A DNA stretch of 41,458 nt from the NCBI GenBank assembly GCA_031291675.1, contig JARLIO010000069.1, forward strand, positions 1 to 41,458. Reading direction: 5' to 3'. Positions 7,371 to 15,468 of this stretch are shown one piece after another; position 1 is the stretch's first letter, and each line of letters starts with the position of its first letter. The position numbers were made by a program, and so were the translations under genes. The notes below the pieces were generated by a model. That model ran no database searches. It saw only the letters and a program-made list of their open reading frames with translations, and was not told the origin of the DNA. This stretch comes from Azospirillaceae bacterium. GTDB lineage: Bacteria > Pseudomonadota > Alphaproteobacteria > Azospirillales > Azospirillaceae.

Positions 7371-8166
7371 TTTGCACCCGATAGCGTGCGGCAACGTCGC
7401 GCTGGGCCAAGTGGGGAGCCATCGCGAAACGGGAAGATTCGAACTGCGCCCAAAGCGCTTCATCCGGCAGGCTGGGAATGGTCACCGTCTCGCCGGCATC
7501 GAGACCGACCAGAGCGGCGTCGACCAGATCTTCAGCGGCCATGATCTTGCCGGGAAGCACGGCGTCCGGGTCCATTCCGTTATGGCTCCAAATGCCGGTT
7601 CGCGTCGGCCCTGGCAGCACCGCCTGGACATGGACCCCGCTATCCTTCAACTGAGCGGAAAGTGATTGGGACAGGTTCAGGATATAAGCCTTCGAACCGC
7701 CATAGGACCCGCCGAACATTTCAGGAAGGAAGCTGACCACCGAACCGATATTGATGATCGTTCCCCGCTTGCGCGCCAGAAACGCTTTGGCCGCCGCCGA
7801 GGCCAGCAGGGTCGGCGCCGTCACGTTGAGAGTGATCAGGTCCGTGGTGCCTTTCGCGTCGTTATCGAGGAAAGCACCCGGCAGCATCATGCCGGCATTG
7901 TTGACCAGAAGGGTGACCGAAACATCCTTCTCCAGTCGCTCGGCGACAGCGGCAATGTCCTCGGACCTGGTCAGATCCGCCACCAGGATATGAACGGTCC
8001 GGCCGGTCTGGCGCCTGATGCGATCGGCGTTTTCCTGCAGGCGATCCTTGCTGCGCGCCACCAGGGTCAGGTCCAGCCCCCTTTGCGCCAAACGTTCAGC
8101 ATAAATCGCCCCGATTCCCCCGGACGCACCGGTCACAAGGGCGGTTCCATTGCTCGATTTGCTCAT
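7363..8166 (-). CDS. SDR-family NAD(P)-dependent oxidoreductase
   Basis: This is a 267-residue classical SDR. Motifs in order: VTGASGGIG (residues 11-19), an ARS/KDR segment after strand 2 that favours NADP, the VADL acidic residue, NNAG (89-92), and a catalytic set at Ser142, Tyr155 and Lys159 (SYGGSKA). Length is normal. An AGGAG lies about 9 bases ahead of the ATG at 8166, and seven upstream codons in the open frame are rejected. The gene is divergent from an HxlR regulator starting at 8272. The 105-bp gap holds two TATCG-containing operator-like elements. This pairing is typical of HxlR proteins that control a detoxifying oxidoreductase. The substrate is unknown. Confidence 0.9.
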   Translation of the reverse strand: MSKSSNGTALVTGASGGIGAIYAERLAQRGLDLTLVARSKDRLQENADRIRRQTGRTVHILVADLTRSEDIAAVAERLEKDVSVTLLVNNAGMMLPGAFLDNDAKGTTDLITLNVTAPTLLASAAAKAFLARKRGTIINIGSVVSFLPEMFGGSYGGSKAYILNLSQSLSAQLKDSGVHVQAVLPGPTRTGIWSHNGMDPDAVLPGKIMAAEDLVDAALVGLDAGETVTIPSLPDEALWAQFESSRFAMAPHLAQRDVAARYRVQNG

Positions 8167-8227
8167 GTTTTTCACTCCTGTCATCATTGTCCGGCCCCGG
8201 CTGGAGCCCCGGTGAAAAACATGCTAC

Positions 8228-8240
8228 TATCGAATCGATA
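8228..8240. promoter_or_regulatory. Palindrome in the SDR/HxlR divergent promoter
   Basis: TATCGA-A-TCGATA is a near-perfect palindrome with one central base. It shares the ACTATCG core with the neighbouring element at 8246-8256 and may be a second half of the same operator region. Confidence 0.5.
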
Positions 8241-8245
8241 TTAAG

Positions 8246-8256
8246 TAACTATCGTT
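8246..8256. promoter_or_regulatory. Shared HxlR operator-like 11-mer, copy A
   Basis: TAACTATCGTT lies 16 bases ahead of the HxlR start at 8272. Its exact reverse complement occurs at 16967-16977, in the promoter region of the second HxlR paralogue. Two copies of an 11-mer in front of two related regulators are unlikely to be chance. Confidence 0.65.
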
Positions 8257-8271
8257 TTGAGACTGACACCG

Positions 8272-8709
8272 ATGAATCTTTCCGACGACAAATGCCCGAT
8301 CGCTCGCGGCCTCGCCTGTGCCGGCGATACGTGGAGTATTTTGATCCTCAGGGATGCGAGCCAGGGCCTGACCCGCTTCGATCAGTTCCGCAAGAGCTTG
8401 GGGATCGCGCCAACCATTCTGACCAGGCGGTTGGCCGCCTTGACCGACGAGGGGCTGCTGGAGAAGAGGCGGTATTCCGACCATCCACCGCGCGATGAGT
8501 ATGTCCTGACGCCCGCCGGGCAGGATTTCATGCCGATCATCGTCATGATTGGGGCCTGGGCGCTGCGTCACCGGAACAGTGAAGCGACGACGCGGTTCTT
8601 CGATGCTCAAACGGGGCGGGAAATCACGCCGGTGGCCGTCGATGCCGCTTCGGGGGAGCCTATCGGGTCGCGGCCTATCAGTCTGGGAACTGCCGCACCG
8701 CATTCATGA
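8272..8709 (+). CDS. HxlR-family regulator (copy 1)
   Basis: This is a 145-residue winged-helix regulator. It starts with the family's N-terminal Cys (CPIARGL, Cys8), followed by WSILILRD, GLTRFDQFRKSLGIAPTILTRRL (recognition helix) and a wing ending in HPPRDEYVLTPAG. The early Cys position matches redox-sensing members of the family such as YodB and QorR, which respond to quinones, diamide or hypochlorite through thiol chemistry. It is a close paralogue of the HxlR at 17025, with long identical blocks. It diverges from an SDR gene and probably controls it and itself. The ATG at 8272 is preferred over a TTG at 8257 because the protein's conserved start fits it. Confidence 0.9.
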   Translation: MNLSDDKCPIARGLACAGDTWSILILRDASQGLTRFDQFRKSLGIAPTILTRRLAALTDEGLLEKRRYSDHPPRDEYVLTPAGQDFMPIIVMIGAWALRHRNSEATTRFFDAQTGREITPVAVDAASGEPIGSRPISLGTAAPHS

Positions 8710-8929
8710 TCGGTCCCGATGGGGGGATCTCCGCCATTTCGTCTCCAGGCCGATCATCATCGAAAACCATGCAGTCGTGTGTTGCCCGACGCGCATCACC
8801 GGGCTCCGCATGTTTTGACGGAGACGAATAGACTGTCTCAAACGCATTCTGTATGATAATCGTCATCCTAAATGATCGGGAAAGCGACCGGCATACCGAT
8901 TGTCAGGCCGGGAGAAGGAGCAAGGGACT

Positions 8930-9538
8930 GTGGGACATTCACAAGCTGAGAAGGCGGAAAGTCGCGAACGCATTCTCGACGCCGCGGCTTTGAAAATACG
9001 CCAATGCGGGTTGGACAGCCTCAGCATCGCCGACCTTATGAAGGCCGTTAACCTCACCCACGGCGGCTTTTACGGTCACTTTCCATCACGGGCCGCGCTT
9101 ATTGCGGCGGCGCTTATCCGAGCCATGAACCTGGGCGAGTCCTTGATGGGAGAACGCCCGGATACCGTGGAGTCGTTTGTCGACCGCTATCTGAGTGAAG
9201 AGCATCGCGACAGCATCGGAACCGGTTGCGCAGTTGCGGCCCTTGCTTCGGATGTTGGCCGCCTTGATGACCGCGAGATACGTGAGCTTATGGCGGGGCG
9301 GGTCGAGGAATACTTTGAAAGCATGGCAAGAACCATGGGGGACGGCCCCGGCGCCGAAAAGGCGGCGGTCGCGGCATGGTGTACGATGGTTGGTGCTCTG
9401 GCAATTTCCCGGATGTTTCGGGGAAGCGAGCGTGCCGACGAAATACTGGCCTATGCGCGGCAATCCATTCTCGATCTCGGCTCTCGGTGCAATCCTCACG
9501 CCGAGCCCAGCCCCGGCGATAACGCGGTCAAACAATAA
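8930..9538 (+). CDS. TetR/AcrR-family repressor
   Basis: This 202-residue protein has a TetR-type N-terminal DNA-binding domain (RERILDAAALKIRQCGLDSLSIADLMKAVNLTHGGFYGHFPSRAALIAAAL) and a helical ligand-binding C-terminal domain containing the GTGCAVAALASDV block of the AcrR-like subgroup. The start is probably GTG at 8930, placed 10 bases after GAGAAGGAG. A TTG at 8900 would add ten residues without family similarity. It lies 116 bp ahead of an RND efflux operon on the same strand. The inverted repeat at 9594-9617 in that gap is a likely operator, so the protein is probably the pump repressor, released by a pump substrate. Confidence 0.88.
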   Translation: MGHSQAEKAESRERILDAAALKIRQCGLDSLSIADLMKAVNLTHGGFYGHFPSRAALIAAALIRAMNLGESLMGERPDTVESFVDRYLSEEHRDSIGTGCAVAALASDVGRLDDREIRELMAGRVEEYFESMARTMGDGPGAEKAAVAAWCTMVGALAISRMFRGSERADEILAYARQSILDLGSRCNPHAEPSPGDNAVKQ

Positions 9539-9593
9539 GCGCAGCGCGGGAGTCCCGGCCCTGCGGCTTTTGGCGATCAATGAGCATGATGGT

Positions 9594-9617
9594 TGACATT
9601 CAGAAATTAGAATGTCA
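9594..9617. promoter_or_regulatory. TetR-type operator before the RND efflux operon
   Basis: TGACATTC and GAATGTCA are perfect 8-bp inverted repeats separated by 8 bases, a typical size for a TetR-family site. A TTGACA (9593-9598) overlaps the left arm, so bound repressor would block a promoter here. No convincing -10 box was found at 16-18 bp. Confidence 0.65.
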
Positions 9618-9654
9618 CTTGTCATGCAGATTGTTTGGCCGCAGAGGTGCGAAT

Positions 9655-10818
9655 ATGGCGAGACTTCATGATCACTCGATTACCGCGCACGACCGGCGCA
9701 CGAGGCCGGTTTGGCGACCGAACCGCGGATACCGGGCCCCGGGTTTTGCGATTGCTCTCGTGGCGGCGGCCGCGGGACTGGCGGGATGTATCCCCGAGGG
9801 GCACGCGGCCCGGGATCCCCGTCAGGCTGACCGTCTTGTGGCCGTGACGACCATCGCCCCGTCGGTCGCCGCAGGTGGCGAATACACCGGAATCGTCGGC
9901 GCCCGCATCCAGAGCGATCTCGGATTCCGGGTCCAGGGAAAGGTTGTCGAACGAATGGTGGATACCGGCCAGACAGTGAAGAAAGGCCAGCCTCTCATGC
10001 GGATCGACGCCACCGACTATACGCACGCCTTCGATGCGCAGGCGGGAAACGTCACCGCGGCGCGGGCGCGTTGGATCCAAGCCGATGCGGACGACCGTCG
10101 TTATGGCAGGCTTGTCATCTCAGGAGCGGCGTCGCGGTCGGCTTACGATCAGGCGAAAGCTGCCGCCGACAGTGCCAAGGCACTGCTCGAAGCTGCCGAA
10201 GCGCAAGAGCAGGTGGCCAAGAATCAGGAACAATACGCGGTTTTGTTGGCCGACGCTGATGGAACGGTCATGGAGACGCGGGGCGAACCCGGCCAGGTGG
10301 TGACGGCGGGGCAGGTCGTCGTGCGCCTCGCCCATGCGGGGCCGCGTGAGGCCATCGTCAACCTGCCGGAAACAGTCCGGCCCGCGATCGGTTCGACCGC
10401 CGAGGCGAGCCTCTATGGCGCCAGCGTGCAGGTGGCCGCGCATCTGAGGCAGCTTTCGGACGCCGCTGACCCGCGAACCCGAACCTTCGAAGCGCGTTAC
10501 GTCATGGATGGCGCCGGCGCGCTAGCGCCCCTGGGTGCGACGGTCACCATCAGACCTGATAACGATCGCGTCGCGACTCTGCTGAGCGTTCCTCTTGGCG
10601 CGATCGATGACGAGGGCCATGGGCCAGGGGTGTGGGTCATCGACACCAAGACCTCGAAGGTATCCTACCGGTCCGTTCAAATTCAGTCACTCGGTGCTGA
10701 AGCCGTCGAGATCCGTGGTGATCTGGCTTCCGGAGACACGATCGTGGCCACGGGCGGGCATTACCTCCATGACGGGGAGCAGGTCCGCCAGACCACCATT
10801 CAGGCGGCAATGCAATGA
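9655..10818 (+). CDS. RND efflux periplasmic adaptor, lipoprotein
   Basis: This is a 387-residue membrane-fusion protein that links an inner-membrane RND pump to an outer-membrane channel. The N terminus has a basic start, a hydrophobic stretch and the lipobox LAGC with Cys45, so it is a lipid-anchored periplasmic protein. The lipoyl half-motifs are GFRVQGKVVERMVDTGQTVKKGQPLMRID and DGTVMETRGEPGQVVTAGQVVV, separated by a coiled-coil hairpin rich in Ala and Gln. The beta-barrel and membrane-proximal domains follow. The ATG at 9655 follows AGAGGTG; an earlier in-frame ATG at 9580 lies upstream of the operator and is rejected. Its last codon overlaps the permease start (ATGA), implying coupled translation. 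Confidence 0.92.
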   Translation: MARLHDHSITAHDRRTRPVWRPNRGYRAPGFAIALVAAAAGLAGCIPEGHAARDPRQADRLVAVTTIAPSVAAGGEYTGIVGARIQSDLGFRVQGKVVERMVDTGQTVKKGQPLMRIDATDYTHAFDAQAGNVTAARARWIQADADDRRYGRLVISGAASRSAYDQAKAAADSAKALLEAAEAQEQVAKNQEQYAVLLADADGTVMETRGEPGQVVTAGQVVVRLAHAGPREAIVNLPETVRPAIGSTAEASLYGASVQVAAHLRQLSDAADPRTRTFEARYVMDGAGALAPLGATVTIRPDNDRVATLLSVPLGAIDDEGHGPGVWVIDTKTSKVSYRSVQIQSLGAEAVEIRGDLASGDTIVATGGHYLHDGEQVRQTTIQAAMQ

Positions 10819-13800
10819 AAGGCTTCGATCTCTCCGCGTTGGCGGTCCGGGAAGGATCGATCACGCTTTTCATGATCATCGCGCTCGCGGCGATCGGAAT
10901 CATCTCCTATCTCAGTCTGGGCCGGGCCGAAGATCCGCCGTTTACGGTCAAGACTCTCACCGTTAGTGCCGTATGGCCGGGGGCGACGGCACAAGAGATG
11001 CAGGATCTCGTTGCCGATCCGCTGGAGAAGCGGTTGCAGGAACTGCAGTGGTATGACCGGGTGGAGACCTTCACCCGCCCGGGACTGGCGGTCATGATGG
11101 TAACGCTGAAGGATACCACGCCGCCCAAGGACGTCCCGGAACAGTTCTACCAGGCCCGCAAGAAGCTGGGGGATGCGACCCATCTTCTGCCCAGCGGTGT
11201 CTTCGGTCCCTACGTTAACGACGAATATTCGGACGTCGACTTCATCGTTTATGCCGTCGAAGGACATGGCTTGCCGGAACGGCAACTCGCGCGAGTGGCC
11301 GAGTCGCTCCGCCAAAAACTCTTGCACGTCGAGGGTGTCCGAAAAGTCGATATCATGGGCGAACGGGCCGAACAGATCTTCGTCGAGTTCAGCTATGCCC
11401 GCCTCGCCAATCTTGGCATCGCGCCGCAAGACGTCTTTGCGGCGCTGGCCAAGCAGAACGCCATCACACCGGCGGGCTCGATCGACACCAGCGGTCCGCA
11501 GGTGTTCATGCGTCTGGATGGTGCGTTCGACGACGTTCAGAAGATCCGGGATACGCCTGTCGTCTCCGGCGGCCGCTCTCTTCGTTTGTCCGACATCGCG
11601 ACGGTCAATCGCGGATACGAGGACCCACCGACATTTCTTGTTCGGCACAACGGCGAACCCGCATTGATGCTTAATGTGGTTCGGAAGGATGGCTGGAACG
11701 GGCTGACCCTCGGCAAGGCGCTCGACGCCGAAGAGGGCAAATTGAATGCGGCCCTTCCGGTCGGCGTGACCCTGGCCAAGGTGGCGGATCAAGCGGCCGT
11801 CATTCATGACGCCATCGACGAATTCATGCTCAAGTTCTTCGTGGCGTTGGCGATCGTGCTGGGGGTCAGCCTCTTCACGCTCGGATGGCGGGTCGGCATC
11901 GTGGTGGCCGCGGCTGTTCCCCTGACGTTGGCCACCGTCCTTGCCATCATGCTGATCACGGGTCGGGAGTTCGACCGGATCACGCTGGGGGCCCTGATCA
12001 TCTCTCTTGGCCTGCTCGTCGATGACGCGATCATCGCCATCGAAATCATGGTGGTGAAACTGGAGGAGGGCTTCAATCGCCTGACGGCGGCCTCCTATGC
12101 GTGGAGCCACACGGCGGCGCCCATGCTCGCGGGAACGCTGGTCACCGTCGCCGGCTTTCTTCCGGTGGGATTTGCACGCTCGACGGCTGGCGAGTATGCC
12201 GGCAACATCTTCTGGATCGTCGCATTCGCCCTCATCACCTCTTGGATCGTCGCCGTGGTGTTCACGCCCTATCTTGGTGTGAAGCTGTTACCGGAAATCA
12301 GGAAAATCGAAGGCGGCGCCTATCAGCACATCTATTCGACGCCCTGGTATAATCGTTTCCGTCATGTCGTTGCCTGGTCCGTCGACCACAAATTCGTCGT
12401 CGTCGGAGCCGTGGTCGCTGCGTTTTTCTTGTCCGGGCTCGGAATGGGCTCGGTCAAGCAGCAGTTCTTTCCGGATTCCGATCGCACCGAAGTGCTGGTC
12501 GAGGTTCAAATGCCGGAGGGAACCAGCATCGAGGCGACAAGCAAAGTCACGGCGAAGGTCGAGACTTTCCTGAAGACGCAATCCGAGGCCAGGAGCGTAT
12601 CGAGCTATATCGGCGGGGGCGCTCCGCGCTTCTTCCTGCCCTATGCGCCGGAACTGCCGGACCCTTCCTTCGCGAAAATGGTCATCGCGACCCCGAGCGA
12701 CGAAGCGCGCGATCAGCTCGAATTACGCCTGCGTGAGGGCATCGCCGGCGGCTTGGCGCCAGAGGCTCGCATCCGTGTCCTGCAATTCGTCTTCGGTCCA
12801 TATTCGCATTATCCGATCATGTTCCGGGTGTTGGGACCCGATCCCAATACGCTGCGCCAGATCGCGGGCCAGGTCGAAGCGGTCGTGCGGGCCAACCCGG
12901 ACACACGGCAGGTCAACACGGATTGGGGCGAGCGGGTTCCCACGGCGCATTTTGTCCTGGACCAGACGCGCCTTCAGTTGATCGGACTTTCTCCCGCCGA
13001 TGCCGCCACCCAACTGCAATTTCTTCTGACCGGCGTGCCAATCACCCAGATTCGGGAGGATATTCGAACGGTCGAACTGGTTGCCCGGAGTGCCGGCGCG
13101 CAACGCCTGGATCCTGGGAAATTGGCAGACCTCACGCTGACCAACCGGGATGGCAACCCGATTCCGCTCAGCCAGATCGGACGTGTCGAGGTGCGGCCGG
13201 AGGATCCGATCGTACGCCGCCGTGATCGCGTCCCGACGATGACTGTCGAGAGCGACATTGCGCAAGGCGTTCAGCCGCCGCAGGTCTCCAGGACGATTCA
13301 GAAGGAGATTCAACCGATTATCGCCCAATTGCCCGACGGCTATCGGATCGAAATGGGCGGCAATATCGAGGAGTCCGCAAAGGCGAACGATGCTCTCGTT
13401 CCGGTTTTTCCCGTCATGATTCTCATCACCTTATTCATCCTGGTTGTTCAGACACGGTCGTTGTCAGGCATGGCGATGGTTTTCCTGACCGCCCCGCTCG
13501 GCCTGATCGGCACGGTCCCGGCGCTTCTTCTGTTCGGTCAGCCCTTCGGCTTCAATGCGATCCTTGGCCTCATCGGTCTGGCCGGGATTCTCATGCGGAA
13601 CACGTTGATTCTGATCGGCCAGATCCATGAAAACCAGAAAGAGGGGCTGACACCCTTCCACGCCGTGGTGGAGGCGACCGTGCAACGGGCGCGTCCTGTC
13701 GTCCTGACCGCCTTGGCGGCCGTCCTCGCGTTCATCGAGCTGACATCCTCGGTGTTTTGGGGGTCGATGGCCTATGTGCTGGTCGGCGGAACCGCCGTTG

Positions 13801-13949
13801 GCACAGTGCTGATTCTCGTCTTCCTGCCAGCACTCTATTCGATCTGGTACGGCGTCAAGCGCGCCTCTGCGGAGACAAAACCGGCGGAATCCGTCGTACC
13901 GGATGTTCTGTTGGGCTATCCAGAGAAACAAGCAGAAGGGGCGGAGTAA
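10815..13949 (+). CDS. RND efflux permease (AcrB/HAE1-like)
   Basis: This 1044-residue protein is a full-length resistance-nodulation-division pump, which exports drugs or other hydrophobic compounds in exchange for protons. It has the duplicated topology of the family: one membrane helix at the N terminus, a large periplasmic porter domain, helices 2-6 (about residues 335-500), a second periplasmic loop and helices 8-12 (about 860-1010). The proton-relay aspartates are present in LGLLVDDAII (Asp403, Asp404). At the position near AcrB Lys940, helix 10 reads MRNTLIL (Arg928, Asn929), the variant of one RND subgroup. It overlaps the adaptor gene by four bases. No outer-membrane factor lies in the operon; one is at 15469-16923 on the other strand. 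Confidence 0.95.
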   Translation: MKGFDLSALAVREGSITLFMIIALAAIGIISYLSLGRAEDPPFTVKTLTVSAVWPGATAQEMQDLVADPLEKRLQELQWYDRVETFTRPGLAVMMVTLKDTTPPKDVPEQFYQARKKLGDATHLLPSGVFGPYVNDEYSDVDFIVYAVEGHGLPERQLARVAESLRQKLLHVEGVRKVDIMGERAEQIFVEFSYARLANLGIAPQDVFAALAKQNAITPAGSIDTSGPQVFMRLDGAFDDVQKIRDTPVVSGGRSLRLSDIATVNRGYEDPPTFLVRHNGEPALMLNVVRKDGWNGLTLGKALDAEEGKLNAALPVGVTLAKVADQAAVIHDAIDEFMLKFFVALAIVLGVSLFTLGWRVGIVVAAAVPLTLATVLAIMLITGREFDRITLGALIISLGLLVDDAIIAIEIMVVKLEEGFNRLTAASYAWSHTAAPMLAGTLVTVAGFLPVGFARSTAGEYAGNIFWIVAFALITSWIVAVVFTPYLGVKLLPEIRKIEGGAYQHIYSTPWYNRFRHVVAWSVDHKFVVVGAVVAAFFLSGLGMGSVKQQFFPDSDRTEVLVEVQMPEGTSIEATSKVTAKVETFLKTQSEARSVSSYIGGGAPRFFLPYAPELPDPSFAKMVIATPSDEARDQLELRLREGIAGGLAPEARIRVLQFVFGPYSHYPIMFRVLGPDPNTLRQIAGQVEAVVRANPDTRQVNTDWGERVPTAHFVLDQTRLQLIGLSPADAATQLQFLLTGVPITQIREDIRTVELVARSAGAQRLDPGKLADLTLTNRDGNPIPLSQIGRVEVRPEDPIVRRRDRVPTMTVESDIAQGVQPPQVSRTIQKEIQPIIAQLPDGYRIEMGGNIEESAKANDALVPVFPVMILITLFILVVQTRSLSGMAMVFLTAPLGLIGTVPALLLFGQPFGFNAILGLIGLAGILMRNTLILIGQIHENQKEGLTPFHAVVEATVQRARPVVLTALAAVLAFIELTSSVFWGSMAYVLVGGTAVGTVLILVFLPALYSIWYGVKRASAETKPAESVVPDVLLGYPEKQAEGAE

Positions 13950-13955
13950 TACCCG

Positions 13956-13990
13956 CCCGCCATCACGGGCAGTCCGCCCGTGATGGCGGG
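13956..13990 (+). terminator. Strong hairpin after the RND operon
   Basis: CCCGCCATCACGGGC, a 5-base loop and GCCCGTGATGGCGGG form a perfect 15-bp stem, starting six bases after the permease stop. There is no T-run, so it may be a Rho-assisted end or an mRNA-protecting stem. Confidence 0.6.
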
Positions 13991-14251
13991 GGACAGGAAG
14001 TTCCCGCGCACGGAGAGCCACCTTGAGCACGGGGGTGTCCCTATCTTTTCGGGAAAAAGGACACTGGTATCGGCGGCGACCGCCGCCGCGGCCCGCAAGG
14101 GCCGGAGCCTGCGTCGCGCTTGAACGTAACGGTCATTTCCAATGACCGTTGGCAGGAGGCCGAAGAACTTTTTCGCGGACGACATTTGAGAGAGGGATCG
14201 ATAAGAACGCGCTCGGGTATGCGTCTTTACGGAGAGGTGGAAAACCGACGA
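13991..14251. other. Intergenic stretch with inverted repeats
   Basis: No gene is supported here. It holds an interrupted inverted repeat at 14035-14064 (GTGTCC and GGACAC arms with a pyrimidine/purine inner part) and a palindrome at 14128-14150. Short frames crossing it show no family features. The hairpins resemble intergenic palindromic repeats that occur in many copies in proteobacteria, but the copy number cannot be seen in this window. Confidence 0.5.
14128..14150. repeat. Palindrome AACGGTCATT-TCC-AATGACCGTT
   Basis: Perfect 10-bp arms with a 3-base loop lie in the gap between the convergent RND permease and NTF2-like genes. It lies about 100 bp beyond the NTF2-like stop and may end its transcription or be part of an intergenic repeat. 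Confidence 0.5.
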
Positions 14252-14686
14252 TCAGCGGGCGCGTGCCGTCAAGGCGTTCCAGGCCGCGAGGGAATCCATG
14301 TAGTCGCGCCAGTGGGCGATCTTCCGGTTCTCGATCCTGACGATTGAGCAGAACCGGTTGTCGTATGGCACACCGGTCGCGCGGATGGTGCCGTGGACCT
14401 CGTATTCGATGACGACGATTTGCCCGCCATTCGTCCGGTGGACGACCAACTGGTCGGCGGAGTTCAGCACGATGGCGTCGACATAACCCCGGAATCCTGC
14501 CATCAGATCCGCCCGTCCCCCGATGACGCGTGGCCAGCCGGCGATGTCGTAGAGGACTTCGTAGACAACGTCGTCGCTGACGGTGTCGAAGAAATGTTCG
14601 CCATCGACGAGATCGCCGAGCGCCCCGCGCACCAGATCGAAGTAGGCGGTGGCGGGCGCATAGATGGCGTATTGGGGGGCGGACAT
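14252..14686 (-). CDS. SnoaL/NTF2-like protein
   Basis: This 144-residue protein has the NTF2/SnoaL layout. It has an N-terminal helix region (AYFDLVRGALGDLVDGEHFFDTVSDDVVYEVLYDIAGWPRVIGG), in which a W-P segment followed by GGRADLMAGF matches SnoaL-like proteins. Strands with HRTNGGQIVVIEYEVHG come next, and the C-terminal strand carries YDNRFCSIVRIENRKIAHWRDYMDS, the family's closing signature. AAGGAG lies about 9 bases before the ATG at 14686. It diverges from a broken HxlR gene. Proteins of this type are often controlled by adjacent HxlR regulators, so this target gene has probably lost its local regulator. The substrate is unknown. Confidence 0.82.
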   Translation of the reverse strand: MSAPQYAIYAPATAYFDLVRGALGDLVDGEHFFDTVSDDVVYEVLYDIAGWPRVIGGRADLMAGFRGYVDAIVLNSADQLVVHRTNGGQIVVIEYEVHGTIRATGVPYDNRFCSIVRIENRKIAHWRDYMDSLAAWNALTARAR

Positions 14687-14830
14687 CGCAGTCTCTCCTT
14701 AGGCTCGGGGTGTTGCCTAGCAAATGCGAGCAACTTATAAATCAGAAGCTTAATACAGAGAAGGGGGCACTTTGACGTCAGGTGCTGACGCCACGGTAAG
14801 TAATGAAAAAAAATCAGCAAAACCAGTCCT

Positions 14831-15328
14831 TTGAATCCAGCCCTGGTCTGTCGCGGCGCCGACCCGATGGCCGTTCGGGAACCGCTGACCAAGATCGGCG
14901 ACAAATGGACGATCTTCCTCGTCCTCTCGCTCGACTTCCTCGGTGGACGGGCCCGGTTCTCCGAACTCGAACGGGCGATTCCCGGCATTTCACAGCGGAT
15001 GTTGTCTTCGACCCTGAAGGCTCTCGAACGGGACGGATTGGTGACCCGCGAGGTCTTTCCCGCAGTCCCGCCCCGCGTCTAGTCCGAAATGACCGACCTT
15101 GGCCGGAGCCTGCTGGGCCTGACGCAAGGACTGGTCGACGGGGCCAAGGCACACGGGGAACAGGTCCGAGAGATGCAATCCCGCTACGATGCGAGATCGT
15201 TTTCCAGGACTGCAAGCGGAAGTGGTCGTACCGGACCATGGTTTGCCAGTCCAGATCTACGGGCTCGCGTCGCCAAAAATGAGGAGGCTACCGCCACCCC
15301 GCCAGAAGCTCACAGGCGCCAAGATTAG
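14831..15328 (+). pseudogene. HxlR-family regulator broken by an in-frame stop
   Basis: The first 84 codons encode an HxlR winged-helix domain: GDKWTIFLVLSLDFLGGRARFSELERAIPGISQRMLSSTLKALERDGLVTREVFPAVPPRV. A TAG at 15080-15082 then interrupts the family's wing. The same frame continues after it with SEMTDLGRSLLGLTQGLVDGAKAHGEQV, the normal C-terminal helix region. The expected sequence at this point is V-E-Y, so the stop is a GAG-to-TAG change with a second change beside it. The true stop also seems lost, as the frame runs on to 15328 through unrelated sequence. The start is TTG at 14831 or ATG at 14869. It is not a close paralogue of the two intact HxlR genes. Confidence 0.82.
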
Positions 15329-15340
15329 GCCCTCTCACCA

Positions 15341-15444
15341 CCGTCATGCCCGCGACCGCTTGCGTCCAGCGCAGCAACCTCAGTGGTTCCACGCGGAGGT
15401 TCAGAGCGCGTGGCCCTGGGCCCCCGCGTTCGCGAGGGCGACGG
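15341..15444. repeat. Intergenic palindromic repeat element
   Basis: The block begins CCGTCATGCCCGCG and ends CGCGAGGGCGACGG, which are imperfect inverted copies of each other. The inner part (CTGGGCCCCCGCGTTCGCG) resembles the repetitive palindromes common between alphaproteobacterial genes, whose translations read like 'WAPAFARAT'. It fills the gap between the broken HxlR gene and the end of the outer-membrane factor gene. Only one copy is recognised in the window. Confidence 0.5.
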
Positions 15445-15468
15445 TATCAAATTCGATGACGCGAGCCA

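Noticed and set aside
9593-9621. Complete sigma-70 promoter at the TetR-type operator
   Set aside because: The TTGACA is good, but no acceptable -10 box lies 16-18 bp downstream, so only the operator is reported.
10800-12110. 436-codon minus-strand frame across the RND permease
   Set aside because: It is the antisense of the conserved pump and has no domain.
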